From: Larix sibirica
Lineage: Eukaryota; Streptophyta; Pinopsida; Pinales; Pinaceae
Length of the DNA: 20,769 nucleotides
Assembly: GCA_004151065.3 (NCBI GenBank)
Contig: NWUY0300003588.1
Coordinates: forward strand, 53,333 to 74,101
Direction: 5' to 3'
Under the pieces are notes generated by a model. The model saw only the letters and a list, made by a program, of their open reading frames with translations, was not told the origin of the DNA and ran no database searches. The translations under genes were made by a program, and so were the position numbers. Shown here piece by piece: positions 1-8,978 of this stretch (position 1 is its first letter; each line of letters begins with the position of its first letter).

Positions 1-475
1 TAAGTGATCATTATTTATACTTGTAATTTATCCTATACAAGTGTTTCAAGTAGGTGGTGACATTTTCTTGACAACCTTTTGTGAGTGGTGAGAAGAGTTA
101 ATATTAAATGATGAGAAAGTGACAAGAGGAGCTAAGATTTAATAGTAAGAAAATGAGTAAGGATACTATTTTTTGAAAGTCAAAATTAAGTTTTTGAGAT
201 TAAGAGATGAAGCAAATGGGAAAAAAAAGTTAATTCAAGCTAAAATGAAAATATTCTACAACTAATTGTTGTTACTCAAGATTAGATTTCGATGCCATTT
301 TCAACTAGTTGTCTTGAGAGACTCACTCTCCCTAGTTGTAGAATTTATTGCTAGCATTTTTTCTTAAATAACTATAAATGTAGCAAAACTACTTAACTAA
401 TGACAACTTGGAAATGGGTGATTCCATGAAGATGGGTAACTCTTTTTGGCCAAATATGACGGTGAAAAACAGAAN
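1..475. other. AT-rich intergenic DNA with one imperfect hairpin
   Basis: No gene or convincing reading frame is visible. The only structure is an imperfect stem-loop at 253-344: ATTCTACAACTA (253-264) pairs with TAGTTGTAGAAT (333-344), and CTCAAG (275-280) pairs with CTTGAG (313-318), with an asymmetric internal loop between them. It could be a MITE remnant or chance. A single N stands at 475. Confidence 0.5.
475..475. other. Single unresolved base (possible sequence join)
   Basis: One N. Unlike the N at 15207, its two flanks do not repeat each other inside this window, so no unmerged overlap can be shown here. What lies right of it resembles a LINE 3' end, so the join could cut an element. 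Confidence 0.6.
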
Positions 476-580
476 GAGTGATGGATGTCTTCCTCTCATG
501 GGAGCAATCTGATCAATGTTTTGTGATGTAATTCCCTTTTTTATATAATCAAAGCTGGTTAGCCGTTTCTGTTAAAAAAA
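476..580 (+). mobile_element. LINE 3'-end fragment with A-tail
   Basis: The last part (about 515-580) looks like the 3' UTR of a plant L1-type LINE: a T-rich ATATAA block, then GCCGTTTCTGTTA and a run of seven A at 574-580. The final motif closely matches the 3' ends of the two minus-strand LINEs in this window (2977-4588 and 11675 onwards), which is the main evidence. No coding part is visible. The 5' boundary is unknown and may lie left of the N at 475. No target-site duplication was found. Confidence 0.45.
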
Positions 581-640
581 TTAATTATTTTTAAAATTTA
601 TTTATTTCAATATATAAGTAAGAATATTTCATATTTTTAT

Positions 641-806
641 TTTCAATCATGTATGTTTGTTGTATACATTTAATTTTGCAAGAAGTTAAAAAGATAAATA
701 GAAACTACAAGTTATGGAATATGTTTCAATCATGTATGTTTGTTGTATACATTTAATTTTGCAAGAAGTTGAAAGGATAAATAGAAACTACAAGTTATGG
801 AATATG
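641..806. repeat. Tandem duplication, 83-bp unit, two copies
   Basis: Copy 1 (641-723) and copy 2 (724-806) both run from TTTCAATCATG to GTTATGGAATATG and differ at only a couple of positions (for example TTAAAAAGAT against TTGAAAGGAT). The high identity points to a recent duplication. Confidence 0.9.
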
Positions 807-874
807 GTAAGATTTTATTATTAAAGAACTCGTTGTTAAGTTATGGAATATGGTAAGATTTTATTATTAAAGAA
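792..874. repeat. Overlapping direct repeat, 37 bp with period 46
   Basis: The sequence from AAGTTATGG to TTAAAGAA occurs at 792-828 and again, identical, at 838-874, separated by CTCGTTGTT. The first copy overlaps the end of the 83-bp repeat, so this is a second, independent duplication event at the same place. Confidence 0.85.
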
Positions 875-1007
875 TAAGAGATAGAAGCATAACTAATTGT
901 TTATTGAAAAACATTGTTTTTATAGTCATGAAGTGTAATTACTTGTGTTGAGACATACATTATGGTTGTTTAATCTCCTTTTTTTTATAGTAAAAAGGGT
1001 TTGTGAC

Positions 1008-1323
1008 ACACTAAGAACATGCCATTAACATTGAATGCTTATAAAATACAAAAGGGTATATGCCACACTAAAACCATGTTGTTAATATTGAATGCTTACA
1101 AAATACATGATTAATAGGATGGATTTGATAGTGTAGAGGCCATAGCTCAGAAGCATGTAGTAACATCAACCTTGGTATAGTGTTGTGACATATTGGATTC
1201 ATCTCGTTAACATTGAATGCTTACAAAATGTATGATTAATAGGATGCATTTGGTAGTGTAGAGGTCATAGCTCAAAAGCATGTAGCAACATCGGACTTGG
1301 TATAGTGTTATGACATATTGGAT
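1008..1323. repeat. Diverged tandem repeats (about 57 and 125 bp periods)
   Basis: A unit starting GTTAAYATTGAATGCTTAC recurs at 1081 and 1206 (period 125), running to GACATATTGGAT at 1323. Before it, a shorter relative (ACACTAA..CATTGAATGCTTA..AAATAC) occurs at 1008 and 1065 (period 57). The copies have accumulated substitutions. No coding potential was seen. Confidence 0.8.
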
Positions 1324-2954
1324 GTGGAGTCAGTAGGTGAGATACTTTTGCCTCAAGAGCCACTACTTGCAACATATAATTAATAGTAATGGGAATAGGT
1401 CTTCTTTTGTAAGTGGAGTCACTAGTCACATTCCACCAAGATATAAATCTTGAATAATGCAATAGGTTGGGTATCATTTCCCACTAGATTAAAACCCAAT
1501 AAATAAATGGACAATGGAGTCACCAATAGATTTGTCATTATGGAGAACTTTGAATTCTCCCTAGCAATGGTTTTAGTTCCTATGTTGTGCCCCCTCTCTC
1601 AAAGGGGCCGAATCCCAGGGCATAGTGTGCATAAACACCTTCCTACATCACTCTATGCCTTCAAGACAACACTTGGGACAGAGGGGGGATACCCTCTGTT
1701 GCTACTAGCATGTGCCAAAAGGAACCTACTAAGGATTAGAGGATCCTTAGTAGAAGTTTCATCTTCTATTTCCCCTCTTTTTCTCAAGAATAGAATGCCT
1801 TGCCAAGTTACATTTTCCCATTTTAACTCTTTTATTAAATTGTACAATGCACGCATGAATTTGCTAGTATAATTTTTTTTCACACTAGCAGATTGAAATT
1901 TTCCGATCTTTCATTTAGTGTGAATGCCCCAATCATCTACCTCTTCATCTTAAGTTCCTCATTTATGTGCATGCTACTTCTTAACATAATTATTGTTGCA
2001 TTCATCCTACTTTAATCCCATGCACCAATAGCGTGCATTAGGAAGGACTTTGATCATTATATATTATAGTACAACCCAGATACATGAAAATTCATGTTTG
2101 CATTGCCCATTGTTCTTACTTTATTGCCTAGGTCATGGAAAAGGTAAGGCTATTGCCTATGTAAATGCTTGGGAAACATCATTGCTTAGGAGCATCCACT
2201 TTTAGTTTTAAGATTAAAAAATGGTTTTGAGATTAAAAAATAGTGTAGAAACTTCCAAAGTGCATCCACTGCACCTCAATCCAAACATATTTTAGCTTTC
2301 GTTGTCTTGCTTGCATTCTCTTTGTTCAAAACCAAACCATTAATACTATGAAATATCGTTATCCACTGGTGTAAATGTACATAAGACACTCAAGATATAA
2401 AGTGAACAAGTTTTTATGGGTGTTGAATTTATTCAATCCATAGCGACAAATTTGATAAGATAAGTTCAATATGGTGGGTACAAATAATGAATCTATTTTA
2501 ATTTACAATATAGTTCTAATTCCCAATAGCTCTGCAAAAACTTTGGCAAATGAGAATTTACTTTACTGCATTGACATCATCAATCCATTCTTGATGTCAA
2601 TTAGCTGTTGAATTTGCTCCCATGTCCTTTTGGCAGGGATATGCTGCGACGCAGCTTTCTCTTGTTGATAATTCTTTTGGTTGTGTATTTTTTATGTTAT
2701 TGATTTTTCTTTGAGCGCCTTCAAAACTATGAGGAAAAAAATTAAGTATAATTTTTTAAAGAAGTTAAATAAAAAATATAATATGAAATTGAAAGTGTGA
2801 AAATGATATGTCATTTCTATAGACAATTCTTTGAGGAATCCACTCGCATTAACTCCACTACTTAAGATGAAAGATATGAAGGGGTTTCACCCTTTGAAAG
2901 TTCCAATTGTAAAAAAAATTACAAGAAGGGGGTTAGATTGTTAGAAATTAAGCA
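1324..2954. other. Gene-poor AT-rich DNA with three short perfect hairpins
   Basis: A 121-codon frame on + (1507-1872) and a shorter frame against it on the minus strand show no recognisable family, so I do not call a gene. Perfect inverted repeats are at 1679-1698 (CAGAGGG/CCCTCTG, 6-nt loop), 1726-1753 (CTACTAAGGAT/ATCCTTAGTAG, 6-nt loop) and 2570-2601 (ATTGACATCA/TGATGTCAAT, 12-nt loop). Nothing else stands out. Confidence 0.5.
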
Positions 2955-2964
2955 CTCAATCGAG

Positions 2965-2976
2965 CCCTTAAAAATG
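2965..2976. repeat. Target-site duplication, left copy
   Basis: CCCTTAAAAATG directly abuts the poly-T of the minus-strand LINE at 2977. The identical 12-mer is at 4589-4600, directly outside the element's 5' end. This is the expected arrangement for target-primed reverse transcription. Confidence 0.85.
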
Positions 2977-3249
2977 TTTTTTTTAACAAGAACGAGAAAA
3001 TATATTTATATAATAAAACATAATTTACATGTCGCCCCCGGGGCATCAAAAAGAGTTCCAAAAAAGAGGTATGTGCATGATAAATCCATACAATCCATGT
3101 CCATATCCTACTCTGTCAAATATACAAAATTACATTGCTTTCCAGAAACTATTCTACTTCCCCTAACTGTATATACTCTGATAAACTCGCCACATATATA
3201 TCGACAAAAAACATGTTAAAAAACTAAAACAAAGAAAAAAGACATCATT

Positions 3250-4185
3250 CCTGCACCAGGTCTTCATCCGCAGCGGGTTGAACGGTGGAAACTTCATCCA
3301 TTGGGGAGGCTTTAGATTATTCACGATATGGTCTGATGTTTCCCCTATTCAGCCTATTAATATCTACCTAAAGTTCTTCCAGAATTTCCATCAATTGGAC
3401 GAAACGCACGCCTCATTTTGCTCATTTGCACACATACTCTTCTCCTGGTGGGAACACTTCAGATCGACAATAGCCAACACATTTCCTCATCCCTAGAGCT
3501 TAACGACCTCTTTATTTCCCGCAATCCACACTGAATGTCTTCAACTTCACCAACTTGAATCTAGTACCCACTTTCTAAGTCATCCACGCGAGAGTCAATG
3601 CCCAAAATATCCAACGAGATTCTCCCGTTCTCCTCCAGGACCGCCTTTGAAACTTCAAACACATAGCTCAGCATCTTTCTAAATTCTACCATATCATTTT
3701 GGATCTCGAACCTCTTCCAGGAGTTTCTCCAAGGATTTTTCCTCCATAGAAGAAGGCGTTGCAAGCATTTTCTCCATTGCGCTAACACTTCCCTCAAATA
3801 GAGACTCCTCTTGAATTTGAAGCCCTGCACCATTAATGTTTCTCCCGGAAACGTTCAAGATACCAAAGAGAGACTGAACGTTGCCTAAAATGGTAAGGTC
3901 GAGCGCGTGTGAAGGATCCTCCATATCCAAGCACTGAACCGTCGCGTGAGAGCCCATACAATTAATTCGAGCAAGGAGAGAAATGTCGATGGAAAACAAG
4001 GTGGAGCATACAATGCTCATACCCACCCACAACCTCCACAAACCATTTGTTCCCCTCTTCATTAAATAGAAATAAAAAATGACGCTTATGTCCCATATCC
4101 ACATACCACAAGGTTTAGAACCATTAATTAACCTCGGTGGATTAAGTCTAAACATAAAAACTATAATTGGAAACAACTTTTCCAT
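3250..4185 (-). pseudogene. Downstream ORF of the short LINE, C-terminal coiled coil, broken
   Basis: Between the RNase H stop and the 3' UTR lies a protein-like stretch split over two frames. The first is open from 4185 to 3694, with an acidic, helix-rich end (MEEKSLEKLLEEV). It continues in another frame down to 3561, with coiled-coil character (MVEFRKMLSYVFEVSKAV, then IDSRVDDLES). Past a stop at 3561 the same frame goes on with charged helical sequence (REIKRSLSSRDEEM). The switch lies near 3700-3720. No family is recognised. Size (about 0.93 kb), position directly after RNase H and the C-terminal coiled coil match the reading frame at 11962-12894 in the large LINE, although residue identity between them is weak. 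The true start is unclear, since the ATG at 4185 overlaps the RNase H frame. Confidence 0.45.
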
Positions 4186-4588
4186 TTGAAAATGGGCCTT
4201 AAATTATTGTTTATCATTGATTCCCCTTGCTTAAGCTTAGCCCCGATATTGGCAAGCCTGTTGGCTTCTTTGTTGTTCTGACGCCTTACATGAAAAAATT
4301 CAATTTTTGAGATGTCCGGAGAGAAGGTCAGAATTCTTTTTTGAACCTTACCAACCTCCTTCCCTTTTCCAAACTAGATGTTTTGCATTGTTTGAATGAT
4401 AATCCGTGAGTCACCAAAAACCTAGAAGGAATCTATGTTTAACTCAGACATTGTTTCTATACCTTGCATTAATGCTACCCATTCTACGTGGTTGTTCATC
4501 CTCCTCCCAAGACCCTATGCAAAGGATTTGATATTTTTTCCTCCAAGGTCAAAAATTACCCCTCCCGCACCTGCCTCCCCTAATCAAT
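4161..4588 (-). pseudogene. LINE ORF2 RNase H domain, truncated and broken
   Basis: RNase H of this type trims RNA from the RNA/DNA hybrid made by the LINE reverse transcriptase. The minus-strand frame starts at the truncation point with AGAGGVIFD and continues through GLGRRMNNHVEWVAL (glutamate of the active site), VFGDSRIII (aspartate) and RRQNNKEANRLAN, ending at a TAG (4161-4163). The first catalytic aspartate lies upstream of the truncation and is absent. The last conserved AD reads AN, so that residue is lost too. Three in-frame TAG codons (4515-4517, 4422-4424, 4374-4376) interrupt it; the first replaces the tryptophan that the large LINE has at the aligned position. It aligns clearly with the RNase H at 12921-13325. 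Confidence 0.85.
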
Positions 4589-4600
4589 CCCTTAAAAATG
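4589..4600. repeat. Target-site duplication, right copy
   Basis: CCCTTAAAAATG, identical to 2965-2976, starts exactly where the RNase H-like sequence of the minus-strand LINE ends. Confidence 0.85.
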
Positions 4601-5000
4601 CTCAATCAAGCCAATTTCACGATTTTTTAGATAGCTCGATCAATGGTTTTTGCGACATGACAAATTGCTCAGTCGAGAGTCTTGCTTGACCTCAACAAAG
4701 AGCTATATTTAGCTCTTGTAAAATCTATAAACAACCAAGAGTTATAGTGTGTTAAGGATCTCAATTAAGCTCTTGCAAACACACAAAAAAATTATGTTGA
4801 TGTTCATGGTTGGTAGGAAGAGGAGCTCAATTGAACTAAGTTGCTCGATCAAGTTGCTACAAACCCAAGAAGACCCTTAAACATTACAAAAACCAATCCA
4901 TTTCTTGATAAAAGAATACAAAAAATATAAGTTAACAAGTCAACATTGAAAAGAAGACTCTTGGAGAAATAAATTAATCAACAACCAAAATTGAATAATA
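4601..5000. repeat. Target DNA with scattered CTCRATYRAG motifs
   Basis: No gene is seen. A ten-base motif close to CTC(A/G)AT(C/T)(A/G)AG occurs at 4601, 4635, 4668, 4760, 4826 and 4844, with one more at 2955 on the other side of the LINE insertion. The motifs therefore belong to the DNA that existed before the LINE arrived. Spacing is irregular. The motif is close to palindromic. Confidence 0.5.
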
Positions 5001-8000
5001 GGGAAACATGTGCTTGAGGTCGTATTGATAAAGGGTTTTAGGGGTCTATTGTCATGTTTGGGATCACAGGGGTTTAGGGGATACTATGTAAGGGATGGGA
5101 GGGGTTAGTGTGCATTTGGGCATAATGTGATGGTATAAGGGGGCACACATGGCCCTTGATCATCGAGATAATGGCTTAATTTACAAGAACCATCCCAAGT
5201 GCACCTAACCTTGAAACAGCCACCACATTGAAATCATAGGGACATATACTCCCTATTAAATGCTTATTTGATGGATAGGGATCTAATACATAGGGCATGA
5301 GCCATAGAGATATATTTTTGCGTTATAATACCACAATTGTAAGCTTGAATCATTACATGGGTCTGAAGGACCATCCTTGATGCACTAATCTTCAAAATGA
5401 TGACCATACCTCACTTGTAGACTAAAGATTCTCTTTTAGGGATTGTGTGTTTCTTTGGGGTACTATGCATGATCCATGAGGCCTAGAGACCATTTATATG
5501 GACTTGGACCTTGTATTTTGATCTTGGGCCATACATCAACTCCAAGAACCATCCTTAGTGTTATAAAACTTGGTATCACCACCATATCTTAGAACATTTA
5601 GTCCAAATATTCCTTAGTGTAGTAAAATATAAAATTGAGTCCTATGTGTGAGGGGTTCATTGTGGCTATGGGATAATGTTGGCTTAAGATCACATTGATC
5701 GAGGGTTAAGGTGCTTTAGCATTCTACTTCCATTTCTAGGGTATTATGGGTTCGGGGTGTAGTGTGTGAGGGGTGAGAGCAGTTATTGTATAATGGGGCA
5801 TTAGTATGTTTGGTAACCATGATGTGTTGAGGCTAAGTGTGTGGAGGTGGATAAGTGTGCTAGACGGTCATTGTGATAATGGGGCAATGTGTGCTTGAGG
5901 TCCTATTGATAAAGGGTTTTAGGGGTTTATTGCCATGTTTGAGATCGCAGGGGTTAGAGGAATACTATGTAAAGGGTGGGAGGGGTTAGTGTGCATTGGG
6001 GCATAATGTAATGTTCTAGGGGCCCATAGATGGCCCTTTATCATTAAGATCACTAATTAATTTACAAGAACCATCCCAAGTGCACCTAACCTTGAAATAT
6101 CCACCACATTGAACTCATGGGACATGGATTCCCTACTAAATGCCTATTTGATGGCTAGGGAGCCCATACATTGTGCATGAGCACTTGAGATAATTTTTTG
6201 TGTTATAATACCACAAATTGTGAACTTGAACCATTACATGGACCCCAAGGACCAACCTCAATGCACTAATTCCTCAAAATGATGGCGATGCCTCACTTGT
6301 AGACTAAATATTCCCTATGTAGGGATTGTGTGTTTCTTTGGGTAACTATGGATGAACCATGATCCCTAGAGACCATTTATATGGACTTGGACCTTGTATT
6401 TTGATCTTGGGCCATACATCATCTCCAAGAACCATCCTTGTTGTTGCAAAACTTGAAATCACTACCATATTTTAGAACCTTTAGTCCAAAGATTCCTTAG
6501 TGTAGCAAAAGCTGAAATTCAGTCCTATGTGTGAGGGGTTCATTGTGGTTATGGGATAATGTGTGCTTAGGATCATAATGATCAAGCGTTAAGGTGTTTT
6601 AGAAGTCTAATTCCATTTCTAGGGTCTTATGTGTTAGGGGTGTAGTGTGAGAGGTGGGACCAGTTGTTGTATAATGGGGCATATCAAGTTCAGGAACCAT
6701 GATGTGTCAAGGATAAATGTGGGGGGGTGGATAAGTGTGTGATAATGGGAAAATGTGTGCTTGAGTTTGTATTGTTAAAGTGTTTTAGGGTTTTATTGCC
6801 ATGTTTGGGATCCCATGGGTTAAAGGGGTACTATGTAAGGGGTTGGAGGGGTTAGTGTGTATTGGGGCATAATGTGTTGGTATATGGGGTCACACATTGA
6901 TCCTCGATACCATGGCATAATTAACAAGAACCCTCCCAAGTGAACCTAGCCTTGAAATAGACACCACATTGAATTCATGGGACATGGATTTTCTATTAAA
7001 TTCCTATTTTATGGCTAGGGAGCCCGTACATGGTGCATGATCCCTTGAGAGAATTGTTTGTATTATAATACCACAAATTTTGACCTTGAACCATTACATG
7101 GACCCCAAGGACCATCCTTAATGCATTATTCCTCAAAGTGATGACCATACCACACTTTTAGACTAAAGATTCATTGTGTAGGCATTGTACATTTCTTTGG
7201 GGTACTATGCATGAACCATGAGCCTTAGAGACCATTTATATGGACTTAGACCTTGTATCTAATCTTGATCCATACATCAACTCCGAGAACCCTCCTTGGT
7301 GTTTCAAAACTTGAAATCACCACCATATCTTAGAACCTTTAGTCCAAAGGTTCCCTATTATAATGGAAGCTATAATTGAGTCCTATGTGTGAGGGGTTCA
7401 CTATGGTTATGGGATAATGTGTGTTGAATATCATAATGATCAAGAGTTAAGGTGTTTTAGTAGTCTACTTCTATTTCTAGGGTCTTATGGGTTAGGGGTT
7501 TAGTGTGTGAGTGGTGGGGGAAGTATTGTATAAAGGGGCATAACATGTTCATGAACTATGATGTGTTATGTCTAAGTGTGTGGGGGTGGATAAGTGTCTA
7601 GAAGGTCATTATGATAATGGGGAAATGTGTGCTTGAGGTTATACTGGTAAGGATTTTAGGGGTCTATTATCATGTTTGTGATTCCAAAGGGTTATAGGGA
7701 TACTATGTAAGGGGTGGGAGGGGTTAGTGTACATTGGAGTATAATGTGATGGTATGGAGGCACACACATGGCCCTTGATCCTCAAGACCATGGCTTAATT
7801 TACAAGAACTATCCCAAGTGAACCTAACCTTTAAATAGCCACCACATTGAACTCATAGGACATGGATTCCCTATTAAATGACTATTTGATGGATAGGGAT
7901 AATGTACATGGTGCATGAGCCCTTGGGAGAATTTTGTGTGTTATGATACCACAAATTGTGACCTTGAACCATAACATGGGCCCCAAGGGCAATCCTTTGG

Positions 8001-8156
8001 GGTATTATGCATGAACCATGAGCCCTAGGGACCATTTATATGGACTTAAACCTTGTTTTTTTTATCTTGGGCCATACATCAACTCCAAGAACTGCATTGG
8101 TGCTATAAAACTTGAAATCACCACCATATCTAACCTTTAGTCCAAATATTCCCTAG
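5001..8156. repeat. Satellite-like array, about 870-bp unit, 3.6 copies
   Basis: Aligned on TGTGCTTGAG, units begin at 5009, 5890, 6756 and 7628, giving lengths of 881, 866 and 872 bp and a partial fourth unit ending near 8156. Units are diverged by substitutions and small indels. The fourth lacks roughly 78 bp near 7998 relative to unit three. Each unit is composite: three related C-rich blocks built on AAGRACCATCC (in unit one at 5185, 5366 and 5543, spacing 181 and 177), followed by two related G-rich blocks that start near GATAATG. So 870 is close to five blocks of about 175 bp. There is no open frame of note in the array. Confidence 0.9.
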
Positions 8157-8978
8157 TTCCCTATCATACTAGTGTCCACAATCTTGACTACATTATAGTG
8201 ATGACATACTATTTCTTATCATGCTTACCATGTGCTATCACTACACAATTTAGCATGTGACATAATTCTAATTTACTTGTGATGTAGCTAAATTGAGGGG
8301 TCATGGTCTTTGGAAGTGTGTAACATGACACTAATAAATTAATTGGACTATTTAGGGATGATATCTAATCAGCTGCCACAAGCCCCTATCATGTCTTAGG
8401 TTTTGAGAATAGATGGGGGTTGTACTGGTTTTAAAAGGGATGATTCAAATGTTTTAGAGAGATTGGATGCAAACATAAGGAAATAATGTGGGTACCTAAG
8501 TACCGATTGAATAATTAGAGAACATGTTAATAACATAATTAAGTCATTTCTTTAGCAACTAATTAAATCCTCCATGGAGTGATAAAACATACAAAATTAA
8601 AATCCGCAACAAAATTGTTGGGTTTTCAAGATGCTAAACACACAAAGAAACATGAGAATATATCAGAAAATGTATCAAAAGAATTATCTTCATTTGGAAA
8701 ATCAAGAAAACCCAATATCCTAGTTGCTTATTGGAAAATTACAATTGTTGTTGTCACGCCAAGGACTTCAAGAAATCGGATTGTGGCAATAATGTCAAAA
8801 TTAATGCATGTTTAAAGAACATTGTGGAGGCATAATAAATCTAGGGCCTATGTAGATGACAACAATGTTATTTCTTGTTGGGATGTTATTTTCAAGCAAC
8901 CCTCCTGAGATAGACCTCTAGAAGGGATTAGAGAGGAAGTGGTAGAGTTTTGAGAAACCCATTCTTGTGCTACACCAA
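8157..8978. other. Unassigned DNA; possible gag-like remnant at 8579-8815
   Basis: A 78-codon lysine-rich frame opens at 8579 on +. In another frame near 8725-8790 the sequence reads NCCCHAKDFKKSDC, which resembles a damaged retrotransposon gag zinc knuckle. The two together could be a Ty1/copia-type gag remnant with a frameshift, but the evidence is thin and there is no protease, integrase or LTR to support it. The rest of the stretch shows nothing recognisable. Confidence 0.2.

Larger units (their letters stand above)
2977..4588 (-). mobile_element. 5'-truncated plant L1-type LINE (1.6 kb)
   Basis: The element lies on the minus strand. Its A-tail is the T8 at 2977-2984, and its truncated 5' end is at 4588, inside the RNase H domain of ORF2. 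It is bounded by an exact 12-bp duplication (2965-2976 and 4589-4600). If a 3-bp difference is allowed, the duplication may extend to about 20 bp, because TCAATC precedes it on both sides. In order it holds RNase H (4161-4588), a further reading frame ending in a coiled coil (about 3250-4185), and a 3' UTR whose last bases (GTTCTTGTT before the A-tail) match the other LINEs here. All frames carry stops or frameshifts, so it is a dead copy. Confidence 0.88.

Noticed and set aside
1507-1872. 121-codon frame on + and a 76-codon frame against it
   Set aside because: No recognisable motif, no support from composition or neighbours, and an equally open frame on the other strand.
2643-2655. GCTGCGACGCAGC palindrome
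   Set aside because: Thirteen bases with six-base arms is expected by chance in a 20-kb window, and nothing around it suggests a function.
8825-8935. Possible Ty1/copia integrase-end motif (WDVIF)
   Set aside because: Too short, out of the expected order relative to the knuckle-like sequence, and with no flanking LTR.
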